A stretch of 64,000 nucleotides of DNA from Cololabis saira (Eukaryota; Chordata; Actinopteri; Beloniformes; Belonidae). Both the position numbers and the translations under genes were made by a program. Location: NCBI RefSeq assembly GCF_033807715.1, contig NC_084591.1:46151868-46215867 (forward strand), in the 5' to 3' direction. Under the pieces are notes generated by a model. The model was not told the DNA's origin and made no database searches. It was given only the letters and a program-made list of their open reading frames with translations. Position 1 is the stretch's first letter, and each line of letters starts with the position of its first letter. This document shows positions 48,201-52,829 of this stretch, piece by piece.

Positions 48201-51200
48201 AGCCTTCCCCTCCGTCTCTGCACCGTCCACGCTCGCTGGTTCAGCCCCTGTTCACATCCAGAGAAACAAGTCACATCACTGCCTTTCTTTGTGATCACAC
48301 TTCCTAAAGATAACGGGCTCATCTCAAACTTGTTACATTCTACCTTTTAACGTATCATTTATATCAGACCAGGGAGAGTAGCAGTCTAGTGGATACTGAA
48401 GTGGACTTGGTGCAGCCAACGTTCCCGTATGAGGAGCTGAATTGTTTCACTGCATTTCCACATTCAACATGTACACTTGGTGACCGTATGCAGTCACAGA
48501 AACATAACTGCACACATGTAAACAGCTTAATGCTCCAATTCTTCACACGTCCAATACAAGTTACTTTACACCAGAGCCAGAAAAACAGGAGGGAAAAAAG
48601 ATGCCCACAGTTCATTACACTGCAAAAACTCAAAATCTTAACAAGAATATTTGTCTTATTTCTAGTTAAAATGTCTCATTTTTAGTCAAAAACTCTCATT
48701 ACACTTAAAACAAGAGTCATTACCAGAAAAATAACTTATTTGACAATTTCCACCTGTTTCAAGTAAATTTTCACTTGAAATAAGTAGAAAAAAATCTGCC
48801 AATGGAACAAGATTTTTTGCTTGTAATGAGAAGATAAATCTTGTTCCATTTGCAGATTTGTTCTGCTTATTACCAGAAAAATAACGTGTTATTTGACAAT
48901 TTTCACCTGTTTCAAGTAGATTTTCACTTGAAATGAGTCTTGTTTTAACCCTTGTACTGTCTTTGGGTCAAAATGATCTAATTCTCCCTTCTTTCTTTCC
49001 TCCTGCTCTCTCCTTCCTTCCTCTTTCTTTCCTTCTTTCCTTCCTTCCTGCTGCTCTCTCCTTCCTTCTTCCCTTCCTCTTTTCTCCCTTCCTTCCTTCT
49101 TTCCTTGTTTTCTCCCTCCCTTCCTTCCTTCCTCCCTCCCTTCCTTCCTCCTGCTCTCTCCTTCCTTCTTCCCTTCCTCTTTTCTCCCTTCCTTCCTTCC
49201 TTGTTTTCTCCCTTCCTTCCTTGTTTCCTTATTTTCTACCTTCCTTCATCCCTGCCTTCCTTCTTTCCTCCCTCCCTCCCTCCCTCCCTCCCTCCCTCCC
49301 TCCCTCCCTTCCTTTCTCCCTTCCTTCTTTCCTCCCTTCTTCTCTTCCTCCTTCCTTGACTCGAAGACTGCACAAGGGTTAAGTGTAATGAGATTTTTTG
49401 ACTAAAAATGAGACATTTTAACGAGAAATAAGGCAAATATTCTTGTTAAGATTGTGAGTTTTTGCAGTGAAGCCCAAGACTCACCATCAGCACCACCTCC
49501 ACCTCCTGGATCCTGCTCTGCCTTCCTCTGCAGCTGGTCCAGGTCTGCCGGTGTCGGGAGTTTCTGACGCAGCGGTTTGATGTTAAACGCTTGGAAAGCT
49601 TTTCTCTCGTCCTTTTCCAGCTCTGATGGATCATCTGCCCCTGCCAGATTTGGAGCCGGTTCTGGACCGGGCTGGGCTTCCCGAGGACCGGGAACACTCT
49701 GCTGCTGCACGTCTTCTCTGACCGGGGCAGCCACGGGCTCCAGGGCCATGGTCTCTTCTTTGCGGATGCATTCCAGCTCCAGTTGGATCTGTTTGTACTT
49801 GGACAGCAGATCCTCAAAGCTCTCGTCAACACTGCTCTCTGGTCTGGGAACACTGGCAATTACTTTCCTGGCCCGATTCCTCCCCAGCTGCTTCTCTGAG
49901 GTTTACAGTTAGGGATAATAACTATAGCTGATCACTACTGGTCATCTCATCAGGCAATTTAGGTCCAGGGTTCATACACATTTTAACCAACACATTTCCA
50001 TGACTTGGCAGCAAGTTTCCATGACTATACATGACCTCTAAAACATCAATGTATGAATGAAATATAGGAATAAAACTATGTAAAAAGTCACCACAGTGGA
50101 GATCTAATGACAATTATGGTTTTATACAAAATAAACATTTGTTTAAACTAACACTGATATACCAGCAAAATGTTGTAGTATATGTAGTATAGTAATCTAA
50201 TATAACTGTAATAACTGTAATAATAACTGATCTGCATGATGTGTAAGATGCTAGACAAGACTTTTCTATACGAAATATTTATTGATCAATTTTAAATCTA
50301 CCTTATAGGCTGTTATTACTAAATGTTATCGTTAATGAGAAAAATAAATTCCATGACTTTTCCAAAACTTTTGGGGTGAACTTATTTTTCCAAAACTTTT
50401 CCAGGCCTTGAAAATTACATTTTCAAATTCCATGACTTCTCCAGGTTTTTTCAAAAACGTATGAACCCTGTAGGTCATAAGAAAGTGGAAAACACAGACT
50501 CAGCCACCTGTTTTCTCGGTTCAATAATAACATACATCTCAGCTGATTCATCAACTCTGACTTCACGTTTTGTTTAGAATACTGTCATTGAAACTGAACA
50601 GCTTGATTAGATGACTAATCAACTCAATTGACTTCTAACATGGCAAAACCCAAACATGTATTAATCCATGCATTAATTCATTATCTATAACCATTTATAC
50701 ATATTCAACTGTCTTACGCCAACAGCAGAATCCTGGACAGGTTTCTATTCCATCACAGCTCACTCACTGCTTACTTTTTAAAATTATCCATAATGCTGCA
50801 GCTCCCCTCTTGAAAAAATTTGTTACTCTCTGGTCTGAGAAGTCGACACGAACAACCAGATCTGTTACCAGGGGGGAGTGTAGTGAACCCCAATGCAAAA
50901 CTGCATTTGGGAAGTCATCATTCTCCTGTATTGCAATGGAAAACTGACATTATTTCATGTACAAGTCCCCACACCTTCTCACATCTGGCCAGGCCTTGGT
51001 TACTGTCAACACAAGTGTGTGTACATTTATGAAGTGTGTTGTGTGTGTGTGTGTTGGGGGGGAAGCCTAGCTTTAAATCTTAGGTGCCGACATCTGACAG
51101 ATCCCATGCTCTGTTGAATCTGCTTCCATGTTTTTATTTATCTATTGTCTGTTTGCTTTGTTCTGCTATTTTAGTTATTTTTTCTATACTAATTTTTATG

Positions 51201-52583
51201 TAGTATTCCATCAACCTGCCCAGGGACTACAGGTGGAAAATAGCAAGTTGCTACAACCTGGCACAATGCATATTCTCTTGTAAAAGATTAATGTCTTACT
51301 GTGCATTGCCTCTGTTTTGAAATAAATAAATTACAAAAATCACAAATATCAAGATGAAACCTATCCAACATACTAAAATATGAAGGGAATCTATTTTAAA
51401 AATGTTCAAAACTCAAAAAAGATGACTCGTCAGAATTTGATATACAGGACTGTCTCAGAAGATTTGAATATTGTGATTTTCTGTAATGCAATTACAAAAA
51501 CAAAAATGTCATACATTCTGGATTCATTACAAATCAACTGAAATATTGCAAGCCCTTTATTATTTTAATATTGCTGATCATGGCTTACAGCTTAAGAAAG
51601 TTCAAATATCCTCAAATCTCAAAAAATCTTAATATTCTGGGAATCTTAATATTAAACTGTAAACCACAATCAGCAATATTAAAATAATAAAAGGCTTGCA
51701 ATATTTCAGTTGATTTGTAATGAATCCAGAATGTATGACTTTTTTTTTTTTTTTTAAATTGCATTATAGAAAATAAAGAACTTTATCACAATATTTTAAT
51801 TTTCTGAGACAGTCCTGTACACCTGCTACTCTGCTGCTCTTCACTCACCTTCACATGATTACAAGTTTACTGCCGATTTATTGGCCGACTAGGGGCATGT
51901 GACGCCTACCTACAGCGTACGCTCTGCGTCGATTAACGCGGACCAAAATTTAAAGCACCGTACGGTGCGCGTTGCTGCGTAACCTACGCACGTCGTTTTA
52001 ACGCAGAACCATAAATCAGCCTGATCCAGATTCAGCAACAGAATAAAAGGATACGTTTCCTGGAGGGGGATCCCCGGTTCTCCCCGGGTCCGTACCGGCC
52101 CGGGGGGGTTCTGTTGTTCCCCGCCAGCCCGCCCCGGCTCCAGGCCCCGCGGCCCCCGTTGGGGACGCCCCGGGTCCTGAACCGGCCCAGGGCCCCGTGG
52201 CTCCGCTCCCAGAAGTTGGAGCGGGGACTGAGCCCCAGCAGCCCCAGCTCCCCCGGGCCCTGCGGGACCGCGGGGGGCCGGTCCGGCCCGCTGGGCCCGC
52301 ACTGCTGCCGGTGGCTGAGCGGGAACGGGCCGTGGATATGAGGGGGGTTATTGTACGGCATTAACAGACGGAAGTCCTGCGGCTGGTGGCCCAGCAGCGG
52401 CCGCATGTTGTGCGGGTGTTGTCGGGGTTTCCTGGCCCGGGAGTTGCAGCCCCCCCGGGCCCGGGCCCGGCTCCCTTCCCCCCGCCGCGGCGGAGCCCGC
52501 TCCTCGGTCTCATCGTCGCAGATCTCTCCGTCCTCCAGCTCCCCGTCCTCCGCCGGGGGCCGGCTGCTTGTGGCTGGATCCAT
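16540..52583 (-). CDS. zfc3h1: Zinc finger C3H1 domain-containing protein, complete, 35 coding exons
   Basis: The whole coding region can be followed from ATG (52583) to TGA (16540-16542). It has 35 exons totalling 6,189 coding bases, about 2,062 residues; the human protein is about 1,990. Landmarks in order are an acidic GELEDGEICDD segment near residue 14, SFEDLLSKYKQIQLELEC, the ELSELQLRLLALQSASKKWQ helix, a charged coiled coil ending QYNRFMKLVGGKR, a proline-rich stretch followed by PPFADEEEEEEMLLRE, a second coiled-coil region, one CCCH zinc finger near residue 1265, and HAT-type helical repeats to the C terminus. In mammals ZFC3H1 bridges the helicase MTREX to PABPN1-bound polyadenylated RNA (PAXT connection), retaining unwanted transcripts in the nucleus for exosome decay. 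The start is the first in-frame ATG after a stop and has good context. One intron uses GC-AG ends. No frameshift or premature stop was found. Confidence 0.95.
16904..17699. mobile_element. MITE with TACGGAAGAGTATTAGGGCC ends, copy 2, split by a nested MITE
   Basis: The left end, tacggaagag, is separated from its continuation ttagggccatgcaggag by the TA-flanked MITE at 16916-17295. The right end is ggccctaatactcttccgta. The flanks AGTGTC (16898-16903) and GGTGTC (17700-17705) form a 6-bp duplication with one mismatch. The core is CGACATTT/AAATGTCG satellite units. It lies in zfc3h1 intron 34. Confidence 0.75.
16916..17295. mobile_element. Palindromic Tc1/mariner-type MITE (CAGGACTGTCTCAG ends), copy 2
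   Basis: The ends are CAGGACTGTCTCAGAAAATT and AATTTTCTGAGACAGTCCTG, with TA on both sides (16914-16915 and 17296-17297). Removing the element and one TA restores the GAGTATTAGGG text of the host MITE. The two halves are complementary along nearly the whole length. Confidence 0.8.
17706..18985. other. zfc3h1 intron 34, no recognised feature
   Basis: Intron DNA with moderate AT content. I see no exon and no element ends. Confidence 0.4.
19417..19840. mobile_element. hAT-like MITE with CGACATTT core (CAGGGGTCGGCAACCC family)
   Basis: It starts gggggtcggcaaacccgcag and ends taacattttgggttgctgac, the two ends of the family seen at 7893. The interior holds TCTCGACATTTCGACTTTTT and ttgaagtgcataatgaaaaa. 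The segment gccttcattctaaggctgat followed by acaagactttt is shared with positions 195-240, 8000 and 42990. It lies in zfc3h1 intron 33. Confidence 0.7.
19841..20511. other. zfc3h1 intron 33, no recognised feature
   Basis: Intron sequence between the hAT-like element and exon 33. I see no recognisable feature. Confidence 0.4.
21086..21893. mobile_element. hAT-like element, TAGGGCTGAAACGATTCCTC end, complete
   Basis: Begins tagggctgaaacgattcctc and ends atagctgcagcgcta. An exact 8-bp duplication CAACAGAT lies at 21078-21085 and 21894-21901. Near 21465-21670 it contains a decayed stretch resembling the CACTGCAAAAACTC palindromic family. It lies in zfc3h1 intron 31. Confidence 0.75.
22417..22418 (-). 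promoter_or_regulatory. zfc3h1: GC-type 5' splice site of zfc3h1 intron 30
   Basis: Exon 30 ends CATAATAAG and the intron starts GCAAGA. AAG|GCAAG is the strong context in which GC donors are tolerated. The reading frame (FHNK then VVALYLRC) joins only with this site, and no GT donor nearby keeps the frame. Confidence 0.75.
22955..23215. repeat. Reverse-orientation fragment of the GGCCACGGTTACATG MITE
   Basis: The stretch tccatgtaaaccttaattc to aaaaaacatcatgtaacc, ending gtggcc, mirrors 6684-6830. The left part is lost or diverged. It lies in zfc3h1 intron 28. Confidence 0.5.
24108..24454. repeat. Palindromic MITE, CACTGCAAAAACTC family, copy 2
   Basis: Ends cactgcaaaaactcaaaatc and ttttgagtttttgcaatg, with pairing arms throughout. 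Lies in zfc3h1 intron 26. Confidence 0.75.
25424..25845. mobile_element. MITE with TACAACGGAGTATTAGGGCC ends and 22-bp tandem core
   Basis: The ends are tacaacggagtattagggcc and ggccctaatactccgtcgta. The exact 6-bp duplication GAAATG lies at 25418-25423 and 25846-25851. The core is a tandem array of TTTATTCTCGTAATGTTACG units changing to TTTATTCTCATAATATGACC units. The ends share GAGTATTAGGGCC with the TACGGAAGAG family, so the two are related. It lies in zfc3h1 intron 25. Confidence 0.75.
26650..27016. repeat. Palindromic MITE, CACTGCAAAAACTC family, copy 3
   Basis: Ends cactgcaaaaactcaaaatc and tttagagtttttgcagtg; near-complete self-complementarity. Lies in zfc3h1 intron 23, 66 bases from the exon 23 donor. 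Confidence 0.75.
27337..28008. mobile_element. hAT-like element, TAGTGTTGTCCCGATC ends
   Basis: The ends are tagtgttgtcccgatc and gatcgggacaaccctа-type text. The flanking octamers CTATCAGT and ATGTCAGT match at six of eight positions, as expected for an old hAT duplication. There is no transposase. An inner segment (about 27427-27550) recurs inverted at 28855-28965. It lies in zfc3h1 intron 22. Confidence 0.65.
28009..29040. other. zfc3h1 intron 22 with MITE fragments
   Basis: At 28343 the text tgcgtttacatgggaagttt matches the end of the 6684-7324 element. At 28855-28965 an inverted copy of the 27427-27550 interior (atggtttacatg, gtcacttccgg, gcaacgatatataaaacgat) suggests a second, broken insertion. 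No exon is seen. Confidence 0.5.
29041..32209 (-). CDS. zfc3h1: zfc3h1 exons 16-22: CCCH zinc finger and first HAT-like helices
   Basis: The exons are 32106-32209, 31610-31741, 31384-31505, 30508-30609, 30295-30423, 29308-29485 and 29041-29227. Exon 16 reads FEPYHSPLLVFKSYR. Exons 17 and 18 together encode the finger CRFDLTGTCNDDGCRWQH, spaced C-x7-C-x4-C-x3-H, with the last cysteine and histidine split by the intron. Exon 18 continues QLYQDILSYNLSLIGC, the segment that always follows the finger in this family. Exons 19 and 20 carry NKDRMGMDQKAVLLVS and PPFTTFKETRRWRPK. Exons 21 and 22 begin the HAT-type array (SSVLESPRDTQLWIKLAFRY, EDPEVWSHYLLLFSRRGS). Confidence 0.93.
29540..30256 (+). mobile_element. 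Jockey-superfamily (L2/Rex-like) LINE reverse-transcriptase fragment
   Basis: The plus strand encodes LLFLIYINDL and then FANDTNLFISHND, where the catalytic YADD-type box reads FAND. After stops and frame changes, FLGVIIHESLSWKNHINHVC and KSIGIIGKFRS follow. The 3' end is AT-rich with an aataaataaatctaaatcta tail. It is antisense to zfc3h1 in intron 20. The altered catalytic box and the stops mark a dead copy. Confidence 0.65.
30716..31124. repeat. Palindromic MITE, CACTGCAAAAACTC family, copy 4
   Basis: Begins cactgcaaaaactcaaaatc; the right end, aaagtttttgcagtg, is partly diverged. The central arms (gccagtggaacaagattt, and aaatcttgttccactggc) are perfectly complementary. Lies in zfc3h1 intron 18. 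Confidence 0.75.
32257..33111. mobile_element. MITE with TACGGAAGAGTATTAGGGCC ends, copy 3, with nested hAT element
   Basis: The ends are tacggaagagtattagggcc and ggccctaatactcttccgta. The exact 6-bp duplication CCTTCA lies at 32251-32256 and 33112-33117. The CGACATTT-type core is interrupted at 32464 by a hAT element. The left end is only 47 bases upstream of the zfc3h1 exon 16 acceptor. Confidence 0.8.
32464..32962. mobile_element. hAT-like MITE, TAGTGATGCACCGA ends
   Basis: The ends are tagtgatgcaccgaaatg and ttcggtgcatcacta-type text (caatcggtgcatcacta). The exact 8-bp duplication GTTGAAAT lies at 32456-32463 and 32963-32970. Many internal copies of ccgaaac/gccgaa are present. It is nested within the element at 32257-33111 and is therefore younger than it. 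Confidence 0.8.
33309..43892 (-). CDS. zfc3h1: zfc3h1 exons 6-15: proline-rich linker and central coiled coil
   Basis: The exons are 43769-43892, 43590-43681, 42683-42862, 39895-40053, 39553-39690, 38414-38532, 38189-38329, 36666-36840, 34856-34984 and 33309-33935. Exon 6 reads NLYQYDNYDEVAMDTDSETS. Exon 8 is a polyproline run followed by PPKPPFADEEEEEEMLLRE. Exon 9 (PRGNLSTVSLNTVAQS) starts at a TAG acceptor with a good pyrimidine tract and is the least certain boundary. Exon 10 has LNDSDDSDSDMD and FGGLESMIKEARRT. Exons 11-14 form a long coiled coil (LREQLQASEKIVGANRTLL). Exon 15, the largest at 209 codons, contains HFAELIAQKRRLQQLESEYA and NVPQPSLHDLSQDKLVLD. Confidence 0.9.
33936..34855. 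other. zfc3h1 intron 14, no recognised feature
   Basis: Intron DNA containing a gggcggggctatgataatga-type segment (34258-34400) seen in many fish repeats, but without definable ends. No exon is seen. Confidence 0.35.
35649..36587. mobile_element. GGCCAATCCCAATAC inverted-repeat element, copy A (left arm of a large inverted pair)
   Basis: Begins gggccaatcccaatacaccc and ends gggggattgggactgggcc. Blocks such as cacttgctccgtcactgcgt, ggttactttt (as complement), aggaagcccagagctaaaag and aaatatatatttcttgctaa recur in the opposite order and strand at 40104-41068. It contains the GC-rich palindromic repeat at about 36007-36146. It lies in zfc3h1 intron 13. Confidence 0.75.
36007..36146. repeat. GC-rich palindromic repeat, copy 2
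   Basis: Arms ttatggttccacgttaaatt and gcggaaccataaatcagcc, centre cgtacggcgcacgtcgccgc. It is nested inside element copy A. Confidence 0.7.
36841..37537. other. zfc3h1 intron 12, unique-looking part
   Basis: AT-rich intronic DNA with no recognisable feature before the inverted-repeat element at 37538. Confidence 0.4.
37538..38107. mobile_element. TGTAGCACC-ended inverted-repeat element built of TAATGTAATAA motifs
   Basis: The ends are tgtagcaccctataatgtaa and ttacattatatggtgctaca, with an exact AGCCA duplication (37533-37537 and 38108-38112). The inverted arms are about 200 bases long and repeat taatgtaataa/ttattacatta many times. The centre (about 37730-37910) is unique. The superfamily is unknown. 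Lies in zfc3h1 intron 12. Confidence 0.7.
38113..38195 (-). promoter_or_regulatory. zfc3h1: Tandemly repeated 5' splice-site region of zfc3h1 exon 12
   Basis: Read on the minus strand, the true donor CACAG|GTGAGGACT (GT at 38187-38188) is followed by two further donor-like copies, ACAAAG|GTGAGGACT at 38156-38157 and ACAAAG|GTGAGGCTC at 38120-38121, spaced 31 and 36 bases apart. Use of either distal site would shift the reading frame. Confidence 0.55.
38683..39540. mobile_element. hAT-like element, TAGGAATGGGTGATAT ends, abutting a splice donor
   Basis: The ends are taggaatgggtgatatct and accgcccatcccta. The exact 8-bp duplication AGCGAGAC lies at 38675-38682 and 39541-39548. The insertion point is about 10 bases downstream of the zfc3h1 exon 10 donor (GT at 39551-39552). 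The interior is AT-rich and has no transposase. Confidence 0.8.
40104..41068. mobile_element. GGCCAATCCCAATAC inverted-repeat element, copy B (right arm of the inverted pair)
   Basis: Starts ggcccagtcccaatcccccc and ends acattgggattggct, the reverse orientation of copy A. It encloses the GC-rich palindrome (40524-40668) at the same place. A 72-codon frame at 40409-40624 and its counterpart on the other strand in copy A are nearly identical, which shows how similar the copies are. Lies in zfc3h1 intron 8. Confidence 0.75.
40524..40668. repeat. GC-rich palindromic repeat, copy 3
   Basis: Arms aaggctgatttatggttccg and cggaaccataaatcgctgg; centre cgtacggtgtgcgtcgctgt. It is nested inside element copy B. 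Confidence 0.7.
41069..42682. other. zfc3h1 intron 8, unique-looking part
   Basis: Intronic DNA without a recognised exon or element boundary. Several short frames on the plus strand lack any similarity that I recognise. Confidence 0.4.
42960..43386. mobile_element. Chimeric MITE remnant: hAT-type left part, TACGGAAGAG-type right end, CGACATTT core
   Basis: The left part (acaagagtcttgtataagcc, catgctgcacgtatctattt, ttagaactgggggaag) belongs to the CAGGGGTCGGCAACCC family. The right end (ctgcatggccctgatattct then tccgta) belongs to the TACGGAAGAGTATTAGGGCC family. The join lies inside the shared CGAAATGTCGAG satellite. Lies in zfc3h1 intron 7. Confidence 0.6.
43997..52583 (-). CDS. zfc3h1: zfc3h1 exons 1-5: acidic N terminus and first coiled coil
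   Basis: The exons are 52055-52583, 49485-49895, 48102-48247, 46538-46964 and 43997-44205. Exon 1 is very GC-rich and encodes the acidic start (EDGELEDGEICDDETEE) and an Arg/Gly/Pro-rich region containing SFWERSHLAL-like text (here NFWERSHGALGRFRTRG). Exon 2 carries SFEDLLSKYKQIQLELEC and AFNIKPLRQKL. Exon 4 carries EEEELSELQLRLLALQSASK followed by a basic Lys/Arg/Pro tail rich in RTRSKPGDRERDRTKPG-like repeats. Exon 5 is a highly charged helix ending IRDLSNQDEQYNRFMKLVGG. Family work assigns MTREX contact to the N-terminal region. Confidence 0.92.
44609..45411. mobile_element. CAGGGTTCATACACAT-ended element, copy 1
   Basis: The ends are cagggttcatacacattata and cttataaaaccctg. The exact 6-bp duplication AGCTTT lies at 44603-44608 and 45412-45417. 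The interior repeats tccatgacttttccaaaact and aacttttccag. A second, shorter copy is at 49966-50470. Lies in zfc3h1 intron 4. Confidence 0.75.
45617..46352. repeat. GGGCCCGAGCACTTACAGTG ... CTTGCAGCTTTAA repeat, full-length copy
   Basis: Starts gggcccgagcacttacagtg and ends catcgctgcttgcagctttaa. Shared blocks with 9160-9600 lie on the opposite strand. No open frame or inverted ends are recognised, so its class is undetermined. Lies in zfc3h1 intron 4. Confidence 0.6.
47014..47630. mobile_element. hAT MITE (CAGAGGTGGTAGTAACGAG end), right end lost
   Basis: The left end, cagaggtggtagtaacgag, and the interior match 12758-13407. The copy stops at about 47630 (accaagtaattttttactga) without the CCAACTCTG terminus. 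Lies in zfc3h1 intron 3. Confidence 0.7.
47631..48101. other. zfc3h1 intron 3, unique-looking part
   Basis: No recognised feature. A short block (catagaaaattaatggcagc, then ggacgcctatgac) resembles 43930-43985 and marks a small dispersed repeat. Confidence 0.4.
48618..49469. repeat. Palindromic MITE, CACTGCAAAAACTC family, copy 5, with nested piggyBac-like MITE
   Basis: Ends cactgcaaaaactcaaaatc and attgtgagtttttgcagtg. Its TCTTGTTTTAAGTGTAATGAG segment is split at TTAA by the element at 48949-49378. Lies in zfc3h1 intron 2. Confidence 0.8.
48949..49378. mobile_element. piggyBac-like MITE (CCCTTGTAC ends, TTAA target) containing a CTTC microsatellite
   Basis: TTAA flanks both sides (48945-48948 and 49379-49382), and the ends are CCCTTGTACTGTCTTTGGGT and GAAGACTGCACAAGGG. 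Most of the interior (about 48975-49355) is an expanded CTTC/CCTT/CCCT microsatellite. The long Ser/Leu/Pro open frames there are artefacts of the repeat. The other copies of the host palindrome show the uninterrupted site. Confidence 0.8.
49966..50470. mobile_element. CAGGGTTCATACACAT-ended element, copy 2
   Basis: The ends are cagggttcatacacatttta and aaaacgtatgaaccctg. The exact 6-bp duplication TAGGTC lies at 49960-49965 and 50471-50476. It is about 300 bases shorter than copy 1. Lies in zfc3h1 intron 1. Confidence 0.75.
50477..51444. other. zfc3h1 intron 1, no recognised feature
   Basis: Intronic DNA with a short TG-rich run at about 51035-51060. No exon or element with definable ends was seen. 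Confidence 0.4.
51445..51817. mobile_element. Palindromic Tc1/mariner-type MITE (CAGGACTGTCTCAG ends), copy 3
   Basis: Ends caggactgtctcagaagatt and ttttctgagacagtcctg, with TA on both sides (51443-51444 and 51818-51819). Lies in zfc3h1 intron 1. Confidence 0.8.
51897..52024. repeat. GC-rich palindromic repeat, copy 4, next to the exon 1 donor
   Basis: The right arm, aacgcagaaccataaatcagcc, and the centre, cgtacggtgcgcgttgctgc, identify the family; the left arm is diverged. It ends about 30 bases from the zfc3h1 exon 1 splice donor (GT at 52053-52054). Confidence 0.6.
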
Positions 52584-52800
52584 GTCGAGGTGGGAGCAGT
52601 AACCTTTGCCAGCTTTAATGCTGGCAAATAAACTCACCGGGCGGCCACAGAGACATACATTCCTTGATGTTTCGCTCTGGATCCTCGAGATCAGTCTAGT
52701 GAGCTACACTGCTACCACGGCTACCACGGCTAACAGATACCGCGAGATTGGACGAGAATCCGCGAGACTGACAGCAGGCTAAATAAGGAAGCGTTGAATA
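52584..52800 (-). promoter_or_regulatory. zfc3h1: zfc3h1 5' UTR and promoter region
   Basis: The sequence upstream of the ATG joins a GC- and CpG-rich first exon (52055-52583), as expected of a housekeeping CpG-island promoter. A CCCG|GTGAGT motif on the minus strand near 52636 could serve as a 5'-UTR donor. The in-frame extension upstream of the ATG has no ATG of its own. The start site is not determinable. Confidence 0.5.
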
Positions 52801-52829
52801 CCGACGTCTGATACGTTATCAGTCATGCT

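Noticed and set aside
48933..49382. 149-residue Ser/Leu/Pro-rich open frame on the plus strand
   Set aside because: It is the translation of a CTTC/CCCT microsatellite in several frames at once; there is no independent coding signal.
52114..52631. Three plus-strand open frames in GC-rich DNA
   Set aside because: Antisense and alternative-frame shadows of zfc3h1 exon 1; GC-rich sequence simply lacks stop codons.
52584..52637. N-terminal extension of zfc3h1 upstream of the chosen ATG
   Set aside because: The in-frame extension has no ATG. It begins at GTG within a donor-like GTGAGT, so the ATG at 52583 is preferred.
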